From Clostridium sp. OF09-36 (GTDB lineage: Bacteria > Bacillota > Clostridia > Lachnospirales > Lachnospiraceae): a DNA stretch of 22,312 bases. The stretch's first letter is position 1; each line of letters begins with the position of its first letter. The notes under the pieces are model-generated. The model searched no databases. It had not been told where the DNA came from and saw only the letters and a program-made list of their open reading frames with translations. The translations under genes and the position numbers were made by a program. Of the stretch, positions 1-8,097 are shown one piece after another. The stretch is from NCBI RefSeq assembly GCF_003481985.1, contig NZ_QUMD01000040.1:1-22312 (forward strand), in the 5' to 3' direction.

Positions 1-27
1 CGTCAAATGAATTATTTAATGCTTCAT

Positions 28-930
28 TTAGCTCCGATCCACCATATCTTTCACCCGGGCACGGAATATACATTTCTCCGCATCAATGGCTGCCACAAAG
101 CAGGAATACTGCCCGCCAATCTTGATGATGATCGGTCCGCCAGTTGTCGGAGATAAACGGTTCGGGTAAAAACAGTATACAGAGATATTGGGGACTCCCG
201 GAATTTTTCCGATCCAGTTTTTCCCCTGCATCTCCACACACTCAATGATAATGTTGCTATGCAGAGGGAAACGTTCCTCGATACCGATCCATTCGGACTT
301 TACACAATCTCTTCTGGAAACCAAAAACCGCGGCTCTTCCTCCGTAGATTTCGTCGTGTACCCTTTAATTTTCACATCAATGATCTTTCCGGAGACCGCC
401 TGCTCCTTGATATTTGCCGCATAGCCATGGATCCATTCCGAATACGGCAGCACTCCCGGAATGGAAAGCCCCAAAATATCAACCACAATGTAATTCTGCA
501 AATCCCGGCACAAAACCACAATGGCCTTTACCTCTAACTCTTCCCCGGCCTCTATAGATTTTTTAATCTTCTCCAAAGCTGCCGGCCTGTATTCCGCCTG
601 CGCGGCCCGGTAGCTTAAATAGACCGTCCTCTCCTCCCGGTCAACTCTGGTGATTTTTACATTATAACACCGTTCCAGGAGATACGTTGCGCCAAAAATT
701 CCCTTATAAAGCGTGGACTCCTCAGTCGGCATGATCAGCTGAACATCCCCGTCATATGCCTGCAGCCCTTTTTCCTTAATTTCCTGGGTAAACCGGATGT
801 CTGTCAAAAGTTCTCCCTTTTCCATCAGGTATTCGTACTGATCCAGTTTTTTCTGGGCTTCTGCCTCCTTAGATTTCGCGGTGCCTCCTAAAAATCCCAA
901 TAATTCTAATCCAGTTCCATTCTCACTCAT
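28..930 (-). CDS. Protein with two S1-like OB-fold domains (hypothetical)
   Basis: A 300-residue protein beginning at ATG 930, preceded by GAGAGGA seven bases upstream. The N-terminal third is charged and helical. From about residue 135 a segment follows the S1 RNA-binding pattern: hydrophobic strands, a VVDILGLSIPGVLPYSEW core, a conserved glycine before IIDVKIKGY, and a closing LVSRRD similar to the usual LSRR end. A second, more diverged S1/OB-like unit follows to the C-terminus. S1 domains usually bind RNA or single-stranded DNA, so a nucleic-acid role is inferred, not shown. It is last in the visible operon, downstream of the secretion and SAF genes. The reading frame runs into the upstream membrane-protein gene without a stop, but this appears to result from a homopolymer frame break at 1018-1025; the ribosome binding site supports a separate start here. 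Confidence 0.6.
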   Translation of the reverse strand: MSENGTGLELLGFLGGTAKSKEAEAQKKLDQYEYLMEKGELLTDIRFTQEIKEKGLQAYDGDVQLIMPTEESTLYKGIFGATYLLERCYNVKITRVDREERTVYLSYRAAQAEYRPAALEKIKKSIEAGEELEVKAIVVLCRDLQNYIVVDILGLSIPGVLPYSEWIHGYAANIKEQAVSGKIIDVKIKGYTTKSTEEEPRFLVSRRDCVKSEWIGIEERFPLHSNIIIECVEMQGKNWIGKIPGVPNISVYCFYPNRLSPTTGGPIIIKIGGQYSCFVAAIDAEKCIFRARVKDMVDRS

Positions 931-947
931 AAATTTGTCCTCTCTTC

Positions 948-1347
948 TTAGTTTAATAACATTCCGATCCCCCAGGTAAACAGGAGAAAAAATCCCGGAA
1001 TTCCCACAATAAATGTCAAAAAAAATCCTGCGAAACAACAGCTTGTCCCTCCTCACCAGTAATAGAAGCAAAAAACCAATGACCAGAGAAAAGCCACTCA
1101 CTGGCAGCGCTAGCATCCGCACCTTTCGGTAAAACTGTTCAAACAGTGCAAAGATCGTTTCCGTGACCCCACCATAAGCGGAACCGCTATAATCCTCCAG
1201 TTCCGACATGACGCGGTCATACGCATCCTCCAGCTTCCGTTTCTTTTCCCAGAGTTTTTCATTCATATCCGGAGCATGCAAAGTAATTGCCGGCCATGCC
1301 CTGATAAATTTTCCTGTAAAGTATCTGCACCAGGACTTAATCACCAT
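948..1347 (-). pseudogene. Small two-segment membrane protein, frame-broken in a T8 tract
   Basis: Starts at ATG 1347, overlapping the end of the SAF-domain gene (stop 1337), with GGAG seven bases upstream. About 110 residues read in one frame: a basic N-terminus, a charged helical region (MNEKLWEKKRKLEDAYDRV) and a transmembrane segment (LALPVSGFSLVIGFLLLLLV). At a run of eight T on the coding strand (1018-1025) the hydrophobic pattern moves to the +1 frame, which reads TFIVGIPGFFLLFTWGIGM and stops at TAA 950-948, 18 bases before the next start. With seven T instead of eight the gene would be intact at about 132 residues. As written, it fuses in frame to the following S1-like gene. The family is not recognised. 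Its place after CpaE- and CpaB-like genes suggests a membrane component of the same apparatus. The frame break may be a sequencing error. Confidence 0.6.
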
Positions 1348-2651
1348 CTGTACTCTCCACTCCTTCCATTCCAATATCCTCAAGATCTGCAAGGTCAGGC
1401 AGGTCATTATCACCATCTTGCGGATCCTGGAACACCTGACCAGTAAATGCCTTCATAAGTGGCGTTCCCGCCTTGATCGGTATGCTGGCAGCCACACTTC
1501 CCAAATCCGAAGCATTGATGAAGAAGCTATCATCAAATTCTGTCTGCACGATCTCTTTTTGAACCATGTCCCCACTTATCAGCTGACCGGCCGGAATGTC
1601 GGTTTGCGCATAATATACCTCATGCTCCAGGGCCTTTAATTCCTTTTCTTTCTTTTGCAGTTCATCTTCCGCCTGCCTGTTTTCTTCCTCAAGTCCTGTA
1701 ATGAATGTATCTGCCTTCGTAACCATCCGGTTGTACCTGTTGTTTGCACTGCAGGCCGATACCATAAATCCCATGCATGCCACTAACAGCGCTCCCATCA
1801 CTATCTGGATACCAAATTTTTTAAAGTCCCGCGGCCGTTCTGAAAAACGCTGCTCAACGGAATCGCTCTTTTTATATTTTTCTTCCTTATATGTACCATC
1901 CAGAAGTTTTAAAAAGATCTGTCTGCATGCTTTTCCTGGATAAAATGGATTACTCTCATATGGAATTGCTGCAAGGATCGTATTTTCCGGCATAAGTTCC
2001 TTTACATCTCCCAAGTCCGAACCGCCACAGTGGGAACTGATCAGTACCCTGCACTCATCTTCCCCAGGCATTCCCTTTATATCTTTTAAAAGTTCTTTTA
2101 ATTCATGCTGTTTCCATTCTGCCTTTGATGTTACAATGAAGCGATTTTGCATCCTCGCATACACATGAAAGATCGTTTCCTGGTCCAGACACCCAAAATC
2201 ATAGACAATAAAATCATATAAGGGCTTATAGTCCAGCTGGAATTTCTGGAGTGGAACATGGTAATAGTAATCCAGCGTTCCGATTGCAAACTTTGTGATC
2301 CCATCCACCTGCTCTTCCTCACGCTCCTGGCGGCAGAGTTGCTCAAAGCATCCATCCGCATCATCCAGTTCAACGATCGCAGCGCGCTTTCCCTCATGTG
2401 CCAATGTATTGGCAAGAAGAATGGAAATGGTTGTGCATCCAACCCCTATGTGTCGCCATAACCCCGATCTCACATGCCTGTCTCTTTGCCGGTTTACGTT
2501 CTGTCGGTTCCTCCTGTTTTCTTTTAAAAAATCGCCGTATTGCTTTATTCTTCGGCTGCTCTTCCCCTCCCGTATCCGCTTTTTCACCTGCCTCCTCTTT
2601 CTCTGGCTGACCGGAGGGCTTATAAAGGTATGCGTACTGTTCTTCCGCCAT
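1337..2651 (-). pseudogene. CpaE/MinD-like P-loop domain fused to TM and SAF (CpaB-like) domain, frame-broken
   Basis: Starts at ATG 2651, nine bases after the upstream stop (translational coupling likely; no strong ribosome binding site). The first 70 residues, ending EIGVMATHRG, are in one frame. VGCTTISILLANTLA and the rest continue in another, with the join at 2441-2447 inside the nucleotide-binding loop. The reconstructed protein is about 437 residues: a basic linker; a MinD/CpaE-like fold (variant P-loop near 65-75, AAIVELDDAD near 91-100, YDFIVYDFG near 146-154); a transmembrane segment near 281-301; a coiled coil near 305-347; an SAF domain near 348-405 with the typical DIPAGQLISGDMV start and GSVAASIPIKAGTPL end; and an acidic tail. 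SAF domains of this kind occur in CpaB/RcpC of Tad pili. The P-loop lacks the usual lysine, so ATP hydrolysis is doubtful. A two-base loss from GGTGTT would explain the break. Confidence 0.7.
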
Positions 2652-2659
2652 CTGACAGA

Positions 2660-3298
2660 TCAGGCAAAGCGCGGCTCCCGTTTTAACATTTCACATATAG
2701 GATCCGGGAGCTGGCAGACGATAGATGCCACCTGACTGGCCGGAATTCCATTTACCAGTACAGACATCCGCTGGATCAGGTCCGTGTACGATCCGTCATA
2801 TTCCAAAAGATACTGGATACTGGCATTCACGTCCATATTGCGATACTGGACCACATGGTCCCCTCCGGCGACCCCGTAATAAGCCCGGGCCTCTTTTTTC
2901 GTCCGGCCGTTGCAGTACCATTCTGCGATTTTTTCAAAACTGGCATCTTCCTGGTAAACCGCCGTGTATATCCCCAGGCTTTCAATTTCCTTCATATAGT
3001 CGCTGCCACGCATTTCAGAAACTACCACGAACACCTGTAAATCACCTTCCGCCGTAGAGCAGATCTGATCAATGTCGCGCGGGGAAAGTTTTTCCTGATC
3101 CTGGTACTGGCTGAGTACCACCGCGTGTATTTGTGGATTGGCCCGGACAGACCGGATCACACTGTCTTTTCCAGAGCGAAATTCTATTCTGTGGACCGTG
3201 ACTCCGCGTTTTGCAAATACACTCCGAAGTTCTTCTGCTACCGAATCGCCATCCCCGCTCATTTCCGTTGCGATCAGAAGGTCTAATTCCTTTTCCAT
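2660..3298 (-). CDS. CpaE receiver-like protein of a Tad-like module (hypothetical)
   Basis: A 212-residue protein starting at ATG 3298, two bases after the stop of the MinD-like ATPase, with GAGGTG just upstream; an earlier in-frame ATG at 3346 has no comparable site and lies inside the upstream gene. The first 130 residues alternate hydrophobic strands and helices (LDLLIATEM, IHAVVLSQY, LQVFVVVSEM, LGIYTAVYQ), as in a receiver-like flavodoxin fold. The remainder is helical and ends with a short basic tail. Bacterial CpaE proteins carry a degenerate receiver-like domain before the ATPase; here the equivalent appears as a separate gene directly after the ATPase gene. This reading is inferred from secondary-structure pattern and gene order. 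It might instead be an unrelated alpha/beta protein. Confidence 0.55.
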   Translation of the reverse strand: MEKELDLLIATEMSGDGDSVAEELRSVFAKRGVTVHRIEFRSGKDSVIRSVRANPQIHAVVLSQYQDQEKLSPRDIDQICSTAEGDLQVFVVVSEMRGSDYMKEIESLGIYTAVYQEDASFEKIAEWYCNGRTKKEARAYYGVAGGDHVVQYRNMDVNASIQYLLEYDGSYTDLIQRMSVLVNGIPASQVASIVCQLPDPICEMLKREPRFA

Positions 3299-3300
3299 AC

Positions 3301-4872
3301 TCACCTCTTTCTGCCAAATAGTCTGCGCAAAAATCCTCCAGAACATTTTTCTGGTTTCTCCAGTTCTTCATCTACCGCGACTGCTGCCCTGGCAAGTGTT
3401 CTGATTTCTTTTGAAAACAGGGACCCTTTGTCACTTGATGCTGCTTCCCCGACATTCGCAAAACTTCTGGCATCCTGATTTGTATGAATGATACAGGTCG
3501 GTTCCATATTAAGGATTCTGGCCACATGGGATATGCCAAGCTCACATTTTTTATCATCAAGCGGCACCTGGTTTATAACCATCCGGATATTAGATTTATC
3601 TATCCGAAATTCACTAAGCACATCCAGGAAATTGCGGGCGTCCTGCACTGTGGATGTATCCAGGGAAAGGATCAGCAGGATCAGATCCGATTTTTCCAGG
3701 GGAATGACGGTCGTATCCTTTAATGTATTGCAATTGTCAACCAGAATCAGATCATAATCGCAGCGCCTCAGATTATCCATAATCGCCTCTGCAATCTCAC
3801 AATCCAGACGCGCCGCTTCCATTGCATTATCACTTCCGGCCAGGATATGAATCTGATCATCGTATTCGATTACATATCTGGATACGATGTCCACCGGCGA
3901 ATAGGCCGGAATGTATCCCAGACACTCTCGGTCTTTACAGATCCGTTTTACCCAGTCCATTACATTAGGTGATGGGCAGATACCAAACGCACTGTCCACA
4001 TCCCCAAATTCCCAGTCTGCATCAAGCACCAAAATTTTAAGCCGTCTTCCATTTCTCTTCATATCCGATAGGACATAGGCTAATTCCCTCACAATGGTAG
4101 ATTTCCCTACGCCGCCTTTTGGGGAATATACAGAGATCATCTGCTGCTGCAGGGACACGTTTGTAACCGGCTGGCTTAAACCGATCTGTTTATAGGTCCT
4201 CCTAACTGCTCTGTTTATCGTATGCATTGGCGTTAGATTCTCTTCCACAGGCATACGTTTGATAACTGCCTGCGGTTCCCGTGTATCCGGAGCGGGTTCT
4301 ACCGAAGCTTTTCTACCAGCAGCCACTGTGGGTTTGGGTTCCTGTGTCTGGGTATCCGGCAAAGGGTCTGGCATTTTTTCTGTTTTGGCCGCAGCTGGTT
4401 CTGGTCTTAACGCTTCCTCTGCTTTCTCTACTGCCTCTACAGAAATCTCTTTGCCCGTTTTTTCAGCAGTATTTTCGTTGACTGCCTGGGCAATTTCTTC
4501 TTCATCAGCTTTTTCTTCTGCTGCTTCTGAAACCGCCTGCGCTGCCCCATCGTCAGTCACAGTTGCAGGTGCCTCCGGCAAACTATCCGGCGGCATATCC
4601 TGTTTTATCTGCTCTTTCGTATGGACATCCGCACTATTAAACAGATCCTCAAATTCACCAAAAAAGTCCTCCGGAAGGATCGCATCCAGTTTTTCCTGTA
4701 CAGAAGGCTCTTTTTCCTCTGCTTTCTCTATTACGGATTCATTTTCCTGAACAGGCGGTTGAGTGGCTACCCTATTGACCGGCAATCTTTCCTGTTCTGC
4801 CGTCCTGTCCAGATTTTCATGATCCGCAGCCGCTTCCTTTAATAAGTTCGAAGTCCGAACTGGTCTTGCCAT
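3301..4872 (-). CDS. MinD/ParA-type ATPase with long acidic N-terminus (CpaE-like)
   Basis: A 523-residue protein starting at ATG 4872 with GGAGG seven bases upstream, right after the preceding stop. Residues 1-240 are a low-complexity Glu/Ala/Pro-rich region. From about 245 there is a full ParA/MinD ATPase: deviant Walker A PKGGVGKST (251-259) with the signature lysine, switch region LVLDADWEFGDVD (281-293), Walker B DYDLILVDN (372-380), and a later INQVPL adenine-binding strand. The C-terminus ends GGFLRRLFGRKR, a short amphipathic basic helix that may touch the membrane. Among ParA relatives the place beside receiver-like and SAF genes fits CpaE, which positions Tad pilus machinery, better than plasmid partition, since no ParB-like gene is adjacent. 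The gene appears intact. Confidence 0.8.
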   Translation of the reverse strand: MARPVRTSNLLKEAAADHENLDRTAEQERLPVNRVATQPPVQENESVIEKAEEKEPSVQEKLDAILPEDFFGEFEDLFNSADVHTKEQIKQDMPPDSLPEAPATVTDDGAAQAVSEAAEEKADEEEIAQAVNENTAEKTGKEISVEAVEKAEEALRPEPAAAKTEKMPDPLPDTQTQEPKPTVAAGRKASVEPAPDTREPQAVIKRMPVEENLTPMHTINRAVRRTYKQIGLSQPVTNVSLQQQMISVYSPKGGVGKSTIVRELAYVLSDMKRNGRRLKILVLDADWEFGDVDSAFGICPSPNVMDWVKRICKDRECLGYIPAYSPVDIVSRYVIEYDDQIHILAGSDNAMEAARLDCEIAEAIMDNLRRCDYDLILVDNCNTLKDTTVIPLEKSDLILLILSLDTSTVQDARNFLDVLSEFRIDKSNIRMVINQVPLDDKKCELGISHVARILNMEPTCIIHTNQDARSFANVGEAASSDKGSLFSKEIRTLARAAVAVDEELEKPEKCSGGFLRRLFGRKR

Positions 4873-4875
4873 AAT

Positions 4876-5208
4876 CTACCTCCAAAAAATTACATTCAGA
4901 AACGGAAGATACTCCCGCAGCTGTGTGATCAGCGCGATCCCGATCTCCACCATTTCTTTACGCGGCCCCGGGAAACATACGGACGCAAGCCCCAGCAGGC
5001 AGAACCCGACAAAAATAGTGGCTGCAAGAAACCGGACAATCTGACCGGCTGCCTGGATCATAACAGTAAGCGTATTGGAATGCTCCACAATGATGATATC
5101 CGTTGAATCCTGCAGGCCATGCTGCGCTTTCAACCGTTCCGTCTCCAGACTTTTTCGTTTCAACCGTTTCTGTTTTCTCTTTTGTGTCCTTTTTGTAAAT
5201 ACGTTCAT
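4876..5208 (-). CDS. Small membrane protein of the transfer operon (hypothetical)
   Basis: A 110-residue protein starting at ATG 5208 with GGAGGA two to three bases upstream, ten bases after the VirB6-like gene ends. The first 30 residues are strongly basic (MNVFTKRTQKRKQKRLKRKS), followed by a transmembrane helix near 54-80 (IVRFLAATIFVGFCLLGLASV) and a second amphipathic or hydrophobic helix near 87-108. The family is not recognised. The basic cytoplasmic tail and location between VirB6-like and CpaE-like genes suggest a small scaffold of the secretion complex, as inference only. Confidence 0.65.
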   Translation of the reverse strand: MNVFTKRTQKRKQKRLKRKSLETERLKAQHGLQDSTDIIIVEHSNTLTVMIQAAGQIVRFLAATIFVGFCLLGLASVCFPGPRKEMVEIGIALITQLREYLPFLNVIFWR

Positions 5209-5217
5209 ACTCCTCCG

Positions 5218-8097
5218 CTAAAACAATAAATGTTTACTCCTTAAATATTTTTCCATCCGGCCACGCTCGTCTTCCCGCAGCCGGTCTTCCACTGCCTGCT
5301 GATATGCGATCTGATCCACACGCTCCGGAGCATCCAGACTATCCAGTATCGTGTTCGTATACTGCATAAAAGCTGTTTCAATGATCTGCTCATTCGCAAC
5401 CGCACGCTCCTCTTTTGTGGCATTTACCATGCTGTTTTTAAGCCCTGAATAAACCTGCCTTGCGCTCACCGCGCTGTCCGTATACGCATGGTGCATGGTT
5501 CTGCGAAATTCCGGCTTCTGGATTTCTGCCTCATAGAATTGCTGCATGATTGCCGCGTCTTCATCCGAAACCGTGTCTGCATAGGTTACCTGTGGCCCAG
5601 ACTGTACTCCCGCATCTTTTCCTACTGCTTCCACATCTGACTGGTAAGACGGCTGTTCCTTTGATCCCGGCCCGGAAACCGTCTCTACAGATGACGGATT
5701 ATTATCCTGTGACTGGGATACGGTCGTAACAGTCGGCTTTGATGAGGAATGTACATTCACTTCCAACATTTTTTGCGGTTCTTCTTCGTAAACATTCAGT
5801 CCTTCCGGATTGTTTCTGTAGGCTTCTGCCTTGTCTTTCAGGATCGTTGCTCCTTTCTGCAGCAGCGGGCCGCCCCTTCTTACAAGTTCGACACCGCCTT
5901 CATACACCGGTTCGGCCAGAACTTCGCCTAAAACACCTCCGGCATTTGCGCCCATTGCGCCGCCTATGGCTGTCATCTGCATCTTTGCTGCCGGAGAACT
6001 GAATGCGGTCATGGCCATCCCGGCCGTTGTTCCAAAGGTCATCCCGGCCATGGTGCCTGCCGCGGTTGTCGCACCTCTCACCCTGGTCTTTGCGGCTCTT
6101 TCCCGGTACAGCGCCGCTTTCCGTTCAAGGGATATATTCTTAAATTGTGGTGACTCAAAATTATCAATGGTCGCATATTGATCCAGTATCTCCTGTTCTT
6201 CTTCCGAGATACCATTTCCAATTCCGCTCACACCGCCTCCAAAGCTACTTCTGGATGGTGAAATCGCACTCCGGGCCCTGGCCGATAGAGCATCAATACG
6301 GCCAATTTCTTCCTTTGTCCGGGCATTCTCACCGCGGAGCCTGGACTGTTCCTCCATACGTACGGAGCGTGAATGCTCCGCTTCACCAATTCCCTGATCC
6401 AGTTCCCGGATCCTCGCATATCCGTCCGCCGACGGGGTATCCCCCCGTTTTTTCTGTTCATTCTGCTCCGCCTGGATCGCCTGTTTTTCCGCCTTCATGG
6501 ACGCGATCTGTTCATTATCCATGGCAATTTCTTCCCCAATGGACGCAATTTTAGAATCATTGGAGCGGATATCCTCATTTAAAGAATCCTTCTTTCTTCC
6601 GATGGCATCAATACCACTGGCAATATTCTGCGCGGTCGCTGCTGCCTGGGCATGAGGGCTTTTCTCATGTATGTCCTCTTTCGGTGTAGGCCGATAGCCA
6701 AAAGCGAAGGATGTATCCGCATCATCCGCATTCAAATCCGGATGATTGCCTATGATATCTTCCATTTCACTCTGGAGTTCCTCGCCCTTATTTACATCTT
6801 CCAGGTCTTTCTTTTTCTGAACATCTGCTAGATCATCCATCATATCCGCGTTCCTCTTATCGGATTTTGCGTCAGAGGACGCATGGGCCAGCGCACCGGC
6901 CGCTGCTCCAATCCCGCTTCCAATGGATCGCATCAGGCTTGTGGCCCCCATAATGGTTCCAAACCCGGCAAGCTCCATTCCCATTCCATTTCCGATATGA
7001 AGAAACCCACGGATGACCCCCCGCGCCGGTATGATACAGCCACAGATAATGAGTGCAATCAGGGCATAACCTTTGCTTTCCTGGGCCGTCCCGATGATCA
7101 TAAAAAACATGGGGATGAGCAGCAGGCAGGAATCAATCACCGGGTTTAATAAAATTCCAAGCACCTGCCGCATCCAGTTGGATATCGTTCCCCGCTCGAC
7201 CATTTCAAACAATGCAGCAAACGGGAACAACAGCACCAAAACCACCATGCAGACGGCAGCGGAAATATAGCAGACTGCCAGGTACGCCTGATAAACGACC
7301 GCGCCTACATATAATATCGAATTAATAAACACGACCTTACCGTTGGGCTTTGCCATTGCACGGAACTGGCTGATCAGGTTGTAGTCTCCTCCCGAACCAA
7401 AGAAAAAGGCATAGGAATTATCCCCCATGTTGACGCCGGAGCCAACACTGTCCGCCACCTTAAGGATCATCGACTGGCTTCCAGTCATGAGCGCATGGAG
7501 CATGGCATCTCTCAGGTATAAAGCAATTCCCAAAAGCTGCGGGAACAGAATAAAACCGATGCTGCTGGCAACAAATAGTTTTGTCATGTCCAGCAGCCGT
7601 TCCTTGACCCGCGGATTGCCATTTGAGTAGAGGAAACCAACCAGGTAGTATAAGAATACTGGCACCATAAGCGTAAAAACCAGGTTCCGCAGGTACCCAT
7701 ACATCGCCATACCCACCAGGCCATATATGTTGCCGGTCCCCATGTCAAAGGAAAACAGCGCCACGTCCCCAGTACGGGCAGAGGCACCTCCCACTCTTCC
7801 GAATATGATCGTGTTTAAGTCACACCCAAAAGAAGTCAGCAAAAAATTCAGCCCGTCACCAATTCCTATACAAAACTCCCCCAGCAGTTCGGCGAAAATT
7901 CCTCCGTCCAGCATGTCCGGTGTACTGGAATCAGGTGCGTCCCCGGCGGAATCATAAATACTCTGGTCCGCACGGTCCGTCCACGGCCCATCCGCATAAG
8001 AAGATACCGGTGCCATGCAGAATGTAAGTACAAATATAAGAAGCAGCAGCTGGATTGTTTTTCTGCTGATGTTCTGCATATGTTTCATTTGCTTCAT
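5218..8097 (-). CDS. VirB6/TrbL-like polytopic channel protein with long cytoplasmic tail
   Basis: A 959-residue protein whose ATG at 8097 overlaps the VirB4 stop by four bases (ATGA), implying translational coupling. There is a signal-like hydrophobic segment at about 15-36 ending in SSYA, then five to six membrane segments between 125 and 360 (for example YLRNLVFTLMVPVFLYYLVG, KLFVASSIGFILFPQLLGIA, LAVCYISAAVCMVVLVLLFP, SCLLLIPMFFMIIG). This is the VirB6/TrbL arrangement, which forms the inner-membrane channel of type IV secretion. After residue 410 a long soluble tail includes a coiled coil near 495-610, an unusual Gly/Ala/Met-rich stretch near 675-728 and a Ser/Gln-rich linker before a helical end. 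VirB6 proteins are usually about 300-400 residues, so the tail is a large extension. The gene is intact. Confidence 0.8.
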   Translation of the reverse strand: MKQMKHMQNISRKTIQLLLLIFVLTFCMAPVSSYADGPWTDRADQSIYDSAGDAPDSSTPDMLDGGIFAELLGEFCIGIGDGLNFLLTSFGCDLNTIIFGRVGGASARTGDVALFSFDMGTGNIYGLVGMAMYGYLRNLVFTLMVPVFLYYLVGFLYSNGNPRVKERLLDMTKLFVASSIGFILFPQLLGIALYLRDAMLHALMTGSQSMILKVADSVGSGVNMGDNSYAFFFGSGGDYNLISQFRAMAKPNGKVVFINSILYVGAVVYQAYLAVCYISAAVCMVVLVLLFPFAALFEMVERGTISNWMRQVLGILLNPVIDSCLLLIPMFFMIIGTAQESKGYALIALIICGCIIPARGVIRGFLHIGNGMGMELAGFGTIMGATSLMRSIGSGIGAAAGALAHASSDAKSDKRNADMMDDLADVQKKKDLEDVNKGEELQSEMEDIIGNHPDLNADDADTSFAFGYRPTPKEDIHEKSPHAQAAATAQNIASGIDAIGRKKDSLNEDIRSNDSKIASIGEEIAMDNEQIASMKAEKQAIQAEQNEQKKRGDTPSADGYARIRELDQGIGEAEHSRSVRMEEQSRLRGENARTKEEIGRIDALSARARSAISPSRSSFGGGVSGIGNGISEEEQEILDQYATIDNFESPQFKNISLERKAALYRERAAKTRVRGATTAAGTMAGMTFGTTAGMAMTAFSSPAAKMQMTAIGGAMGANAGGVLGEVLAEPVYEGGVELVRRGGPLLQKGATILKDKAEAYRNNPEGLNVYEEEPQKMLEVNVHSSSKPTVTTVSQSQDNNPSSVETVSGPGSKEQPSYQSDVEAVGKDAGVQSGPQVTYADTVSDEDAAIMQQFYEAEIQKPEFRRTMHHAYTDSAVSARQVYSGLKNSMVNATKEERAVANEQIIETAFMQYTNTILDSLDAPERVDQIAYQQAVEDRLREDERGRMEKYLRSKHLLF

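Noticed and set aside
4259..4750. Plus-strand 163-codon Ser/Ala-rich frame
   Set aside because: It is the antisense image of the Glu/Ala-rich linker of the MinD-like ATPase; no start signals or domain.
4259..4872. CRISPR or tandem repeats in the low-complexity coding region
   Set aside because: The repetitiveness is at amino-acid level (Glu/Ala/Pro) with no regular DNA repeat unit or spacers.
3301..4872. Plasmid partition ParA assignment
   Set aside because: No ParB-like gene or centromere repeats adjoin it and the neighbours are receiver-like and SAF proteins; CpaE-like is the better fit, though not proven.
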